DNA of 64,000 nt from an uncultured Paracoccaceae bacterium (GCA_947501555.1 CANMWG010000001.1:744001-808000); one strand, 5' to 3'; shown: positions 54,001 through 63,621, counted from the first letter of the stretch. The notes: generated by a model from the letters alone, not told the origin. A program made the numbers and translations.

Positions 54001-57000
54001 ATACTTCCAGTGATTGTGGCGGCTTTTGTGCCACCCCCGGCCAAGTCTTCAAACGTGGTTAAAACATTTTCGTCTAGGTCAATTTCGGTCAGTATGCGGC
54101 GGTCTGCAGCGCCATTGCCATCCAAATCTGTCCTTTCGATATGCCGGCGTTGATCAGCACTTGTGGTGGTGCTGACTGTGTACTGCAGCACGCCATTTAT
54201 GTTGAACCATGACGCTTCGGTCGCACTGCTACCGTCCGCGTCATATACAACTGTTGTGGTCCGATCATCAGAACCATCACCTAAGTCATCCGCAACGATA
54301 GTTGTTGTTAGCCCGTCACCACTGGTTGTTGTGGTGACATCGGACAGGATGTTATCTGTTGCATCGCGGGTGACTTGGCTACGGATCGCGTCGCCGTTGA
54401 AAGCGTAGGTTGTCTCAACATCCGTGATGAAATCGAAGATGCCGTCACCATCTAGATCAAGTGAAGACGTTGAAGACATGCCGTCATCGCTGACGGTATA
54501 CTCTTCACGCGCATTGAGGACGCTATGGCGTCCAAGGTGGTCAACCGTACGCGTGACTGTCCCGTCGACGTTGATTGACGAAGCCTCCACCGCTGTCAGA
54601 TCGATCTCGCCATCGCCATTGCGATCTGTGAGGCGCGTTGTTGTTAGCCCATCGGCGCTTGTCGTGACCTGATACGTACTTTTGACGCGCCCCTCGGTTG
54701 AGAGATATTCAGTCGTGGATACCCGTGTGCCTTCATCCTCTACGGCACTCGTCGTGCGCAGATCATCAATGCCATTTCCATCGGTATCGTTGGTGGTCGT
54801 AACCGTCCGGCCATCAGCGCTGGTTTCAAGCGTCAAAACGCCAATCTTCGTCCCGTCTGCTGAGATGCGTGTCGTTGTCTGGGTTTGCGTGCCATTGTCA
54901 GCAAGATCGGTCGTCGACGTAGTGGTCAGGTCAGCGACACCATCCGCGTCGTAGTCGTTTGTACGGGTCGTTGTGCGCCCGTCGTCGCTGGTCTCAACAG
55001 TCGCAACGCTGTAGGCATTGCCATTGCGGTCTTCGTCAGTGGTTGTTTGCGTGATTGAACCATCGTCATTCAGTTCGGTGAGCTTATTCATCACCAAATC
55101 GATTTCACCATCACCGTCGCGATCTTCGCTGACGGTTGTCTCCAAGCCGTTTGCACTGACCATCGTTTCAGAAGAGGATTGCGTCGTACCATCGACCGCC
55201 AGCTGTGATGTTGTCAACGTCAGCGTGCCGTCGTCAGCTTCAATGGTCTCACTGAACTGATCGGCCACGCCATCCCCATTGCTGTCCACAGACCGGGTGA
55301 CATGGCGTCCATCGTCTGAAGCCGTTGTGGTTGACCCACTCCGCAAAATACCGTCCGCATCGCGCAGCTCGTTGACGGTTGTTGTTCCGCCATGCGTTTC
55401 AAGCGTTGTTGTTGTTGTGCTGATCAGATCATAAATGCCGTCGCCGTCCGCATCACTGGACTGGGTCACGATCAACCCATCATCACTTGTCTCAACAAGA
55501 GATTGATTGAGCAGATTGTCATACTCCGCATAGGTTCTTGTAAGCGTCGATGTACTGCCGTCGGAATTCAGCATTGTGACCACAGTAGACGACCGCTCAA
55601 AGCGACTGTCCCCATCGCTGTCCGACTGGCTGCTTGTTGTCAGACCATCATCGCTGACCGTCGTGATGGTCTGGCTGCGCAGGCTATCATCATTGTTGCG
55701 CACATCATTTGTCTGGGTGCGGCCACCGTCAATGTCCAAAGTTGTCTCGCTGTCCGAGATCGTCTCGGCCACACCGTCGCCATCTGCATCCGTTGTAGTT
55801 GTGACTTCCAGGCCGTTAGCACTGACCTGCGTCATGCGGGTACCCGCAACGGTACCATCGGCATGATAAGTCGTCTCAACAACTGTGCGCGATCCATCAA
55901 CATCCTGTGTGGACACAACGATGCTATCAGTGCTGCCATCGCCATTCGCATCCGTTGTGGTTGTCACGACAAGGCGGTCCGCGCTCTCAATAGACACGCT
56001 TTCCGAGAGCAAAGTCCTGCAATCACCCGCAAAGGTGGAGTTCATGCGCGTGACAGACACGTCTGGGTTGTTTAACACACTAACGTTTGTTTTACCGTCC
56101 AGAGCGGTGTCACCGTCGGTATCAAACGTAGTCGTGCTCGTCAGACCATCCGCGCTCGTTACCGTCTCTATCTCGCTGCGCCTGAAGCCGTCCTGGTTAT
56201 ACGTTGTTATAGTACGGATCACTTCGACATCGTCGTTCACAGTTGTGATGTCGGATACAGTGGTGTCGATGTTCTGATCGCCGTCCAAATCTGTGGTCGT
56301 GGTCCGTGTCAGACCATCTTCGCTGGTGATCGATTTAGAGGTCGCATTCACTGTGCCATCCGCGTTGCGATCCCAGATCGTTTCTTCACGGTCACCGGTC
56401 ACCGCGTCGACCGTCACCTCACGGACCAGATCGGTCGCTTCAAAGATACCGTTCTGGTTCAGATCAACCCAGGTCTCCGAACTCACCTGATCCGCACCCA
56501 ACGTAACCTCTTGCATGCTGCGGATCGAGCCATCGGTATTGGTCGAGGTCATCGTCTGCACACGGCTACCATCGGCATTGATCACCGTCTGATCAACCGT
56601 GGTCACATCGACAATACCGTCACCATCCAGATCAGAAGCCGAGGACTTTGTCAGCGCATCATCCGACTGCACATAGGTCACCGTATTCCGGGTGGTGCCG
56701 TCACCATTGCTGACGACACTGGTCGACGTGCTGCCGGTCGGGCCAGTCACGATATCGGTGTCCTGGATGGTATCAACACTGCCGTCACCATCGACATCGC
56801 TGGAAATACGCTTGGTCTGGCCATCGGCGCTGACCGTCTCGGTCTGCACCGAACGGACCGAGCCATCTTGGTTCAACACTGTCACCGTCTCAGATCGGCT
56901 GCCATCAGGATTGACCACAATCGCATGGATCATGGTGACATCCGCCGCGCCATCACCATCGCTATCAATCGCCTCAGTGCGGGTCAGACCATCGGCGGAC

Positions 57001-57398
57001 ACATCTTCGGTCACGCTGATAATCACGGTGCCATCCTGGCCCATATCCGTGGTAACAATCATCAAACTGCCATCGGCAGCGGTCGTGCGCACCTCGGTCT
57101 GGTCAAACCAACCGCCGCCGGTGGAATCCCGGTCAATCGTGACGGTATTGCCATCCGCACTGGTCGTCGTAACGGTCTGGTTCAGCAAAATCGCCGTGGC
57201 AACCGCAGCGCCAAGCAAATTGGTCACCGTCTTCACGGTCGACCCATCCGGATTGGTCACCGTATCAATCGTCTGCAAACGATCCACAACGCCATCGCCA
57301 TTGTCGTCATACGTATTGGCAATCTGCGCACCATCGGCGGACACAACGGTTGTGTTGACAAACGCAATGCTGCCATCGGCATCATACGCCGTGGTCAC
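51093..57398 (-). CDS. Giant RTX-type repeat protein, C-terminal portion after an in-frame stop
   Basis: 2101 residues in the same frame as the 399-residue part at 57399-58598, with one TAG (57401-57399) between them; the first codon here is GTG, right after the TAG. About 25 units of roughly 45-60 residues carry Ca-binding-type DxDGDGxxD loops (DADGDGVAE, DRDGDGEID, DLDGDGIFD) and T/S-rich strands. Then come DUF4214-like modules (DFVTQIYMNSLGRGPSMLELS), RTX nonapeptides (GNAGNDTLTGGDGSDRLQGG) and two HCBP-like C-terminal repeats ending in ASTYDEFFL, a likely type-I-secretion signal. The mature protein would fold outside the cell in calcium. No type-I exporter is in the window. Confidence 0.82.
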   Translation of the reverse strand: MTTAYDADGSIAFVNTTVVSADGAQIANTYDDNGDGVVDRLQTIDTVTNPDGSTVKTVTNLLGAAVATAILLNQTVTTTSADGNTVTIDRDSTGGGWFDQTEVRTTAADGSLMIVTTDMGQDGTVIISVTEDVSADGLTRTEAIDSDGDGAADVTMIHAIVVNPDGSRSETVTVLNQDGSVRSVQTETVSADGQTKRISSDVDGDGSVDTIQDTDIVTGPTGSTSTSVVSNGDGTTRNTVTYVQSDDALTKSSASDLDGDGIVDVTTVDQTVINADGSRVQTMTSTNTDGSIRSMQEVTLGADQVSSETWVDLNQNGIFEATDLVREVTVDAVTGDREETIWDRNADGTVNATSKSITSEDGLTRTTTTDLDGDQNIDTTVSDITTVNDDVEVIRTITTYNQDGFRRSEIETVTSADGLTSTTTFDTDGDTALDGKTNVSVLNNPDVSVTRMNSTFAGDCRTLLSESVSIESADRLVVTTTTDANGDGSTDSIVVSTQDVDGSRTVVETTYHADGTVAGTRMTQVSANGLEVTTTTDADGDGVAETISDSETTLDIDGGRTQTNDVRNNDDSLRSQTITTVSDDGLTTSSQSDSDGDSRFERSSTVVTMLNSDGSTSTLTRTYAEYDNLLNQSLVETSDDGLIVTQSSDADGDGIYDLISTTTTTLETHGGTTTVNELRDADGILRSGSTTTASDDGRHVTRSVDSNGDGVADQFSETIEADDGTLTLTTSQLAVDGTTQSSSETMVSANGLETTVSEDRDGDGEIDLVMNKLTELNDDGSITQTTTDEDRNGNAYSVATVETSDDGRTTTRTNDYDADGVADLTTTSTTDLADNGTQTQTTTRISADGTKIGVLTLETSADGRTVTTTNDTDGNGIDDLRTTSAVEDEGTRVSTTEYLSTEGRVKSTYQVTTSADGLTTTRLTDRNGDGEIDLTAVEASSINVDGTVTRTVDHLGRHSVLNAREEYTVSDDGMSSTSSLDLDGDGIFDFITDVETTYAFNGDAIRSQVTRDATDNILSDVTTTTSGDGLTTTIVADDLGDGSDDRTTTVVYDADGSSATEASWFNINGVLQYTVSTTTSADQRRHIERTDLDGNGAADRRILTEIDLDENVLTTFEDLAGGGTKAATITGSISANEQSNSYAFDIDADGNADFVRATEVSYADNGDMVTTFTETFGTNVAYSGETTVAANGLSSTRQIDANGDGTVDRTTQIQTTINDDGSRSTVSETRYGDGDLHAKVEEETSADGRTTLRVSDYDGNGLADKISKTEVAADGSRVETTTSFNEVGAINNTFVTTTTADGLITRIDRGDVTQTIIRSELNNGSYTWKNGVTPSAEESRLTVSHEIDAQGFDTWTLIEKSTSINETSSVRIDAATKQLIFDEAERIYDSVLDRDLDTEEQESLVKYINNGQLDDLSLIEDLIESNEFVARYSKTGSVSDADFVTQIYMNSLGRGPSMLELSEHLTTLDGTIASRVTIVQALSESSEHLVVGNGHLETNNFDVIMNGAVFERSLDESYARTLVERLVDVVFDRHATEQELQYLSDRLLNSNDTAEELVEILFSADADIREISYDGTTNGISTNNISNNTAGTLVVQAFLNAFGRNPTTEERLLWVDHLSSGDLTNAQFIVALAQSVEHIEVGNIHVATDSPGFNQQNGTSANDTLIGSTKRDVFYGNAGNDTLTGGDGSDRLQGGEGKDTLIGGRGNDYYVWQAGDGSDIIRDTVRTATESDTLVLSDYDVNNVTLARSADGMDLIVTMKSGATITVEDQFEKFGYGRGIEVIEFDGGVRWNREDIFTYSLDVNDNGRARITGSDGNDVIYGIDDGRSYTLVGHDGNDKLVAQFDAAGNQALAGQAGNDTYVYSANAGDVLISNAGETVNGGNDTFRFADLNAADVTFSILDAYTADDGDWLQISFTDGTGDLHTVSIAHEGAHIEHFEFADGSGFSSIEINANDRWTIRGSSEGDLIKSIGNDQTYTLAGREGNDTLIAAHDAAGDQSLAGEAGDDTYIYYASAGNLVINNGSEAADGGDDTFRFADLNASDVTFSMVDGTDDIHGDWLHVSFTDETGDVHTVRFAHEGERIEHFEFADGSASTYDEFFL

Positions 57399-58598
57399 CT
57401 AAGTGCGGGTACCATTTGCATCAACGCTCTCAACCTGCTCCAACCGGTGACCATCCGCTTCGGCAATCAAGGTGACATCCGCCACGGTCCCGGTCGTACC
57501 ATCCGCCCAGGTAAACGTGGTCTGGCCGGTAATGACCGAGCCATCAGGCAACTCAATGTTCGTCGCATCCGCGGTCAAATCAATCGAGGTGATCCCGAGC
57601 TCCGTCAGGGTCTTGGCCGTGGTCGAGCCATCAGCATTCGTGACCATCAACTTAAAGTCGGACCAGGCATCATCCTGCGCGTCAAACACGCCATCGCCAT
57701 TGCTGTCAAAGACCGAGGCAAGCGCCTCCATATCCGAATTGGCGGTCGGGTCCCATTCGGTAAACACATACTGACGCATCTCAGTGATCTCGCCGGTATT
57801 ATCCGGATCATAGAAAAGAACGGCATCCCCCGCACCAGCCCAAGCCGTACGGTTCTGCAGACCATCACCCGTCGCGTCGACATAGATCGAAGAGTTAGAA
57901 TACTCCGTGATCTGAACACCATCACCGTCAAGGTCGAAGATGATAGGGGCGGACTTCAAGGCCTCCTTTACAGCGCGGTCAACAGCCTCTCTGTCAACTT
58001 CACTTTTCTCTCTTTCCTTGTCGCGATCGGGGCTGTCGTCGCTACCGCCGGTCGCAGCAATGAGTTCGTCAGCCGTATTCGTACCCATCCAATAGTCGTA
58101 GTTTTGGGCCGCCTGAAGCTCATCTTCGTAGCTACGATCTAAGATATCTGGCGTGCGTTCGTAAACGACACCTGTTGCGGGATCAATGAATTCCAAACTA
58201 CCATCACCATCATAGTCGCCTACAACAAGACCAGTGCCACGCAAACCGCCCTGGTCAGGATCCGTGCCGTCGCCACCAAGCAAGCGGCTACCGATGTCGC
58301 TTCCGTAATCGTGAAAAAAATCGGGGAAGCCATGGTTAGATTGTTGCACTTCCGCGACGGGACTGCCACCAAATAAACCTGAAAAGAAATCCCCAATACC
58401 GGTAAAAGTTTTGGAAAAGAATCCGGGCTCGTCCGTCTCGAGATCGTAATCGCTCTCCTCTAGCCCGTTCTTAAGCCCCTGAGCATGTTCATAAAGTCCC
58501 AGCGCAGTGTCCGTAGCGGAAATTCCACCCTTCCAGCGCTCGTATACACTCAAAAGCTCATCAGCTTCCTCTGGCGAAAGAGTTTCCCTCAACGGCAA
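57399..58598 (-). CDS. Giant RTX-type repeat protein, N-terminal portion
   Basis: 399 residues beginning MPLRETLSPEEADELLSVYE. The head has a helical region, a VGDYDGDGSLEFIDPATG module and then IIFDLDGDGVQITEYSNSS, ENRTAWAGAGDAVLFYDPDN-like text (here NRTAWAGAGDAVLFYDPDN) and SVFDSNGDGVFDAQDDAWSDF. This head is typical of very large secreted calcium-dependent proteins of alphaproteobacteria. It ends with DANGTRT and TAG; the next codon continues the same repeat pattern without a break. The TAG may be a CAG-to-TAG nonsense change, so the full protein would be about 2501 residues. As read it is probably a nonfunctional fragment. Confidence 0.8.
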   Translation of the reverse strand: MPLRETLSPEEADELLSVYERWKGGISATDTALGLYEHAQGLKNGLEESDYDLETDEPGFFSKTFTGIGDFFSGLFGGSPVAEVQQSNHGFPDFFHDYGSDIGSRLLGGDGTDPDQGGLRGTGLVVGDYDGDGSLEFIDPATGVVYERTPDILDRSYEDELQAAQNYDYWMGTNTADELIAATGGSDDSPDRDKEREKSEVDREAVDRAVKEALKSAPIIFDLDGDGVQITEYSNSSIYVDATGDGLQNRTAWAGAGDAVLFYDPDNTGEITEMRQYVFTEWDPTANSDMEALASVFDSNGDGVFDAQDDAWSDFKLMVTNADGSTTAKTLTELGITSIDLTADATNIELPDGSVITGQTTFTWADGTTGTVADVTLIAEADGHRLEQVESVDANGTRT

Positions 58599-58960
58599 TA
58601 GGAGCCGCGGTTCAAGTATCGCTCACAGGTGCTGTCGTAGCTACCGCGGGACATACAAGTTATTAACTAGCGTAGCTAACTTTACCGGCATTTCTTATGG
58701 GGCAGGACAGTGCAATGTACCAAAGATCCTTTTGCTAACGATTTTGTTAACTACTCAGAAGCTGACATCTAGGGACTCGCACGGATGGCCCGCTTTATCC
58801 CGCTTGGCGGACATCGACTGCCCGCCGATTTGATGGTCGGCTTTTCGAGAACTTGGCCTGCCCAGAAGGTACCTCATATAGCCCACGCCCAGGTTTCTGG
58901 CCCTACCCCGAGCAGGCGCACGCGCAGTGTCGAGCATAAATTGATGTCTCCTCAGGCTGT
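58599..58960. other. Intergenic stretch upstream of the giant gene
   Basis: It presumably includes the promoter of the giant protein gene (minus) and the tail of the DUF1501 gene transcript. No gene, hairpin or repeat I can support. Confidence 0.4.
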
Positions 58961-60268
58961 TCAGCCAAACAACCGGAGGTCTGTAAAATTATGTCCCGGG
59001 AAGATTATCGAAATCAACTCCTCAGACATCCCCATATGGCGCACCATGATTTCACCGATAATGTCGCGATAATTTGTGACCGTTGGAATGTAGCGCGTCA
59101 GCAGCAGTTCATCGCGATCCAATGTGGAGACATCCGGCGCGATCACCCGATTGGTAGGGCCACCAAAGGCAAACCATGGTCCGCCGTGACCGTGGTCGGT
59201 GCCCAAGCTGCCGTTCTCTAGAACAGTTCGGCCAAATTCGGTCCCAACGACAACGACAACGTTATCCATGAGTCCGCCTAGATCGCGATAGAAGGTTAAG
59301 AAGTCCATCGCACCAGTTTCAAGCTCGGTGTTTACGAACCGGTCATTAGCGGTCGCGCTGGTGATCTGATTGGAATGACTATCCCACCCAACGTTCCAGT
59401 CAATGCATGCGACCTCAAGCGGAATCCCCGCTTTGATTAGCTGAGCCGCAACCTTTAGCCCCCGGCCCGTTTGTGTGTCAGAATAACTCAAACCGGCAGC
59501 TGATGCTTCCGACGACAGGGAATAGGAGGATTCAGCAGTCGCCACCTCGTCGATCGCCTCAACGGTTGCGAATTGGTTGTCCCGAATGTGCTGTTCCATA
59601 TCGGAACCAGTGACCTCGTTGGTGCCGAATTCGCGCATAAATTCAGTTAGTGAATGCTCTGCACAAGCACCAGTATCTGCATCAGTGCAGTACCACCGAT
59701 TGCTGATGTCAAATCCACCTTCACCGCGTAACGCCGGAATTGTCACATCACCAGTGATCTCACGGCTTTCGCTAGTCTTGCCCAGAATTGCGCCGCGAAG
59801 CGAGTGGTCTGGGCCTGACACTCTTTGCATGTATCTGTTTAGGTAGCCGTCGATGTAGTTGTCCTGTGCACCGGTTCCAATCCAGCGCTGGTTATCGAAG
59901 TGAGACCGGTTGCCTTCCGGCAATGCAGTCGCCGGGGCGATCATCAATCGGCCCTCATCCCAAATCTCTTGCAGCGCCCAAAGGTTTGGGTTGAGCGAAC
60001 GATAGCTCTGGCCCAGGTCGATAGCCGAATATGCATCTTGCTGATTGGGTTCGTCGATGGCCAGGTTTGGCCTATATTCCCGGTAAAATGGGTCCAAGGT
60101 CGGTGGGAACAAATGCAAACCATCGGCTCCTCCGCGCATGAATACCTTGATAATGGTCTTGCCGTTTGAAGATTGTCCAAAAGCGAATTGGGGTGCGCCA
60201 GCCAGACCTGCGAGGCTGGCAGCGCTTGTCCAAGCTGATGATTTAAGAAAGTCTCTACGGGTTGTCAT
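58961..60268 (-). CDS. DUF1501 protein, Tat-exported
   Basis: A 435-residue protein with a twin-arginine signal (MTTRRDFLKSSAW) and the DUF1501 pattern: KVFMRGGADGLHLFPP, NRSHFDNQRWIGTG and the C-terminal GTEFGRTVLENGSLGTDHGHGGPWFAFGG, which resembles alkaline-phosphatase-superfamily metal sites. It follows the DUF1800 gene by 33 bases on the same strand; the two families nearly always occur together. Their joint function is not established; secretion or handling of surface proteins has been suggested. Confidence 0.88.
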   Translation of the reverse strand: MTTRRDFLKSSAWTSAASLAGLAGAPQFAFGQSSNGKTIIKVFMRGGADGLHLFPPTLDPFYREYRPNLAIDEPNQQDAYSAIDLGQSYRSLNPNLWALQEIWDEGRLMIAPATALPEGNRSHFDNQRWIGTGAQDNYIDGYLNRYMQRVSGPDHSLRGAILGKTSESREITGDVTIPALRGEGGFDISNRWYCTDADTGACAEHSLTEFMREFGTNEVTGSDMEQHIRDNQFATVEAIDEVATAESSYSLSSEASAAGLSYSDTQTGRGLKVAAQLIKAGIPLEVACIDWNVGWDSHSNQITSATANDRFVNTELETGAMDFLTFYRDLGGLMDNVVVVVGTEFGRTVLENGSLGTDHGHGGPWFAFGGPTNRVIAPDVSTLDRDELLLTRYIPTVTNYRDIIGEIMVRHMGMSEELISIIFPGHNFTDLRLFG

Positions 60269-60301
60269 ACTAGTACCTCTTGGTGGTCCGCAAAGGACAT
60301 C

Positions 60302-62653
60302 TTATTGCAAGCTAAAGCTGGGGATGATGTGCGTCATCGCTATCGCACGATGGATCGCGCGACTGGCCCATACACTATCGCGCCAATACGGTTCCCCGCC
60401 TATTTGCAATACATTCAGCATCGCTTCGAATTCATCCTGTTGGTATTGGTCAGTCGTCGCGATAGCGAGAAGATACGCCGCGATTTCTTCAGCAGTCTCG
60501 ATGCCATTTTCATCCATGCGCTCTTCGATAAAGATCCCATTGTTGACCCGATTGGCGATAGTCAATTCTGGCGCATTGTACATTGCATTCATCACGGCGG
60601 AGTTCGCCCAACTGGTGCCGACCTCTTCAAGGCCCGTTGGCAGATCAAAACCTGCTGGATCGTACCCAGAGTTTTGTTGAGCGGTCGAAAATCTGGCCCA
60701 CATGCCCCAATCTTCTCCGTATCCACCGGACGCAGGAGGGGCTATGTCGTACATCGCAATACCTGTCGAGCGCAGAAAGGCTGCTGCATATTCAAGCGGG
60801 TTTTTACCCTTTGCGCGCAGGATTTCAGGGGTGCCAATGAATTCAGGCGACAGCAGGATGGCACGCAATATCGCCTCACTGTTGCCATCACTTTCAACCC
60901 ATGCATCCGTGCACATCTCAACAAAATTGGCAGGCGGTTCATCGGCAACGAACCATTGTACAATCTTGCTGCAAACGTAATCATGCGTCCGAGGATCATC
61001 CGCCAAAAGTGCGATAAGTTCTTCGCCTTCTTGAACGCCGTTTGCCCCTGACCTGCCTTGAATGGTCACATCCAGGAATGGAATATATTTGTCTTCGCTG
61101 TCGTGTTCATCTGCACGAAACTCGAAAGCGTATTTGTTAGCTCCACTGCCACCGGCGTTCGTCTGATAGTAGTTCCAACCAGTGAATACCCTTGCGACCG
61201 CGATAATATCATCGTCACCGTAGCCACCATCGGCGCCCACAGTATGCAGTTCCAGAATTTCACGCGCATAATTTTCGTTCAGATTCCCAGCAACGCTCTG
61301 ATCGTTGTCTAGGAACTGGGACATCAACGGGCTTTGTGCTGAATACAGCAGCATGTCCTCAAAGTTGCCAAATGCATTGTTACGAAAATATTCACGGTCG
61401 TCATAGGCCTGCACAACAACGTAGCTCATCTTGTTGGCAGCATGAAAGTGATTGGACCAGAACAGGCTTGTCACTTCCTGCAACTGTTTTTCAGAGTAGA
61501 CAGCGCGCGCTAGATTGTAGTTGCGAAGCCCGGACGCCGCACTGAGCGCTCCGGTCGTGTCTTGCAGGAAACGGTCCGCATTCAACGATTCAAATAAGCT
61601 GTCGTCAATGCTGTCTGGGTTAAACTGCTCTTCCAGATAAGCACGGTAACCAATGGCACGAATGCGGGAATAAAGCGCAGGCGTCGGTCCAAAAGTCGCG
61701 CGCGAAAGAGTCATGCTAAGACCGTCGCTAAGCTCTGCCGCCTCAAAATCATATGTCACAACTTCAGTCGCGAGCGTTTCATCCTCTGATGAGCCCGCGC
61801 TGACCGTCACGCTTACATTGCCGGATGCCATATCCTCTTTAAATAGACGAATGGCAAAGCCGCCTAGATTTGGCCCGATAGATACGGTGGTTTCACGTCC
61901 TGACGGCTCAACGACAACGTTCACGATATCGTAAGTCAGGTAGTCCTGAACCCGGCCAAAAAGCGTTTGGCCCGTTGTGGCAACAAGCCCGGTGTCGGTG
62001 GCGCCACCCACGATCGCAATCGCTTGCGTTATTGTTGAATTAGAGGGTGGCGACAGTGGCGAGGCGACAGCCCCTGTTCCAAAATTTACCGGCTCAATCT
62101 CGGGGTCTGTAAATTCTCGGCCCCTAGCCAAGATGTTCCCAATATTGGTGGCGACGCGCTGTCCCTCGGTCAAGCCTTCACTACCTGTTCTGGCTCGAGC
62201 TGGGGCAAACAACGGGCTTTGAATTACTTCGTCATCTTCGTCGACAATAAGCGTGCTCAGCGGAACCTCTTCAAATGACCCCGACTGATGAATGGTGATG
62301 GAATCGAAACTGGCCTCTGAAACCCCGGGTCCCTCGATCTCAATACTGTGCGTTCCATTGGTTAGGCTAGTAATGGCCGTCAACTGTGCCCCATTGGCTT
62401 CAACCAGTCGAAACCCGTCTACACTCAGGCTGAAATTGCTCGTTTCGGGCACCATGATGACATACGTGCCGGCCTGCGCGACTGTAATCGAAATCGCTTT
62501 TTTGCTTACAGCCGTTTCTTCCGCCGTTGAAGCTGGTGTTAGAGAAGAAGATGTCTCTCCAGAAGTGACCAGGGTTTGGGCTGTGAGGGCGGAATTTGTT
62601 AACGATAGAATTAATGGGGTTACAAAGAAAACGAGCGAACGATGAGGTTTCAT
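60302..62653 (-). CDS. DUF1800 protein, exported
   Basis: A 783-residue protein with a Sec signal peptide (residues 1 to about 25, ending LTAQ). A beta-rich N-terminal region of about 270 residues precedes the DUF1800 domain (SRATFGPTPALYSRI, FWSNHFHAANK, GNLNENYAREILELHTVG, ARVFTGWNYY). The head resembles carbohydrate-binding or Ig-like modules but I cannot name it. It is the first gene of the DUF1800-DUF1501 unit, downstream of nothing on its strand for over 370 bases. Confidence 0.88.
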   Translation of the reverse strand: MKPHRSLVFFVTPLILSLTNSALTAQTLVTSGETSSSLTPASTAEETAVSKKAISITVAQAGTYVIMVPETSNFSLSVDGFRLVEANGAQLTAITSLTNGTHSIEIEGPGVSEASFDSITIHQSGSFEEVPLSTLIVDEDDEVIQSPLFAPARARTGSEGLTEGQRVATNIGNILARGREFTDPEIEPVNFGTGAVASPLSPPSNSTITQAIAIVGGATDTGLVATTGQTLFGRVQDYLTYDIVNVVVEPSGRETTVSIGPNLGGFAIRLFKEDMASGNVSVTVSAGSSEDETLATEVVTYDFEAAELSDGLSMTLSRATFGPTPALYSRIRAIGYRAYLEEQFNPDSIDDSLFESLNADRFLQDTTGALSAASGLRNYNLARAVYSEKQLQEVTSLFWSNHFHAANKMSYVVVQAYDDREYFRNNAFGNFEDMLLYSAQSPLMSQFLDNDQSVAGNLNENYAREILELHTVGADGGYGDDDIIAVARVFTGWNYYQTNAGGSGANKYAFEFRADEHDSEDKYIPFLDVTIQGRSGANGVQEGEELIALLADDPRTHDYVCSKIVQWFVADEPPANFVEMCTDAWVESDGNSEAILRAILLSPEFIGTPEILRAKGKNPLEYAAAFLRSTGIAMYDIAPPASGGYGEDWGMWARFSTAQQNSGYDPAGFDLPTGLEEVGTSWANSAVMNAMYNAPELTIANRVNNGIFIEERMDENGIETAEEIAAYLLAIATTDQYQQDEFEAMLNVLQIGGEPYWRDSVWASRAIHRAIAMTHIIPSFSLQ

Positions 62654-62972
62654 ATTTACCTTTCAGTTGAATGCGAACGTGATCCAACAGCATTGACGTG
62701 TTTCGAGCCTGCATGTTGTTCCGACCGTCGCGTTACCAGCATCATCTAGAACGGCAATGAAATTGGCGCAAAACCGCTCAAACTCAAGAACAATTCACTG
62801 CAGACCGTCCGATTGCACGGATAAATGGATACAATCTGACAACATTTGACCGTAATTAAGAAAGCTGTTTCTTTGATATCGCTCAGTTTTCTAAGAACGG
62901 CGGCGGCGGTCATGGACAAAAGAATCAGAAACCTTGCTCAAAACTCAAACCTTCGTGATCGGCTGAGACCAT
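62654..62972. other. Intergenic stretch upstream of the DUF1800 gene
   Basis: No gene seen. It must carry the DUF1800 promoter on the minus strand; I could not single out a convincing one. Confidence 0.4.
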
Positions 62973-62999
62973 AAAAAAAGGCGGTCATGATGCCCGCCT
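62973..62999 (-). terminator. Intrinsic terminator of the lipoprotein gene
   Basis: On the minus strand AGGCGG pairs with CCGCCT around a 9-base loop (62999-62979) and is followed by seven T residues. It lies about 30 bases after the stop at 63028. Confidence 0.8.
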
Positions 63000-63027
63000 C
63001 TCTCATCAGAGATTAAAGCTCAAACAG

Positions 63028-63621
63028 TCACTCTTCGCTGCTCACAGCAAATGCGCCGTCGCCGTCTCCAAGAGTGGTCGTCACGTCGTCGACGGTCACA
63101 TCGCCTGTGACATCACCTCCGATATAGGCTTCGTTATCCCCAAAAAAGTCACCGTTGATGCTGGTATCAAACACGACCGTGTTGGTGCCATCGGAAACTT
63201 CGCCAGCCAAATCGCCAGTTACAGTTTGACTGACGCTTGCGTCCCGATCAATGACACCACCGGTCAACAAAACCGACCCGCCGTAGTCAACACCGTTTGT
63301 CCCATTGACGTTTGACAACCCGCCAGTCACTTCGTCCGTTTCGAAATCTGCCGTCAATGACAAGTCGCCCAGCAATACGACCTGATCCGCAACGACAGAG
63401 AAGACACCTGCATAGCTTACACTACCAGTGTCGCGCAAAAAGCCCGGGTCAGTCGCAGAGAGCGGAAAAATCTCTTCCTGCAAATCAGCGGCAAGCGCGG
63501 CTTGCTCGGCATAAGTCGCATCAGATGAACCGCCACCGCTGTTATCACCGCTTGAAGTTGAACAGCCGCCCATCGCAGCGAAAAAGATCAGCGCGGAAGT
63601 AGCGCTATAGAAGTTAGTCAT
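63028..63621 (-). CDS. Lipoprotein with TbpB-like beta-barrel fold
   Basis: From the ATG at 63621 the protein has 197 residues. The signal ends at a lipobox, AAMGGC with C20 as the lipid-bearing cysteine, then a Gly/Ser linker. The body is beta-rich and ends INGDFFGDNEAYIGGDVTG, which matches the small barrel pattern (GxFYGPNAxxxGG) of transferrin-binding-protein-B-like lipoproteins. No receptor or Slam-type exporter is near. The ligand is unknown. The longer start at 63738 would bury the signal peptide and is rejected. Confidence 0.72.
   Translation of the reverse strand: MTNFYSATSALIFFAAMGGCSTSSGDNSGGGSSDATYAEQAALAADLQEEIFPLSATDPGFLRDTGSVSYAGVFSVVADQVVLLGDLSLTADFETDEVTGGLSNVNGTNGVDYGGSVLLTGGVIDRDASVSQTVTGDLAGEVSDGTNTVVFDTSINGDFFGDNEAYIGGDVTGDVTVDDVTTTLGDGDGAFAVSSEE

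Noticed and set aside
53400..57400. Regularly spaced similar DNA segments that might suggest a CRISPR array
   Set aside because: The repeats are inside a coding frame, in multiples of three, too long and diverged, with no constant repeat/spacer pattern and no cas genes.
56511..58142. A 543-codon plus-strand frame and others opposite the giant repeat gene
   Set aside because: They mirror the repetitive DGDG codons on the other strand and read as low-complexity I/H/G-rich text with no domain.
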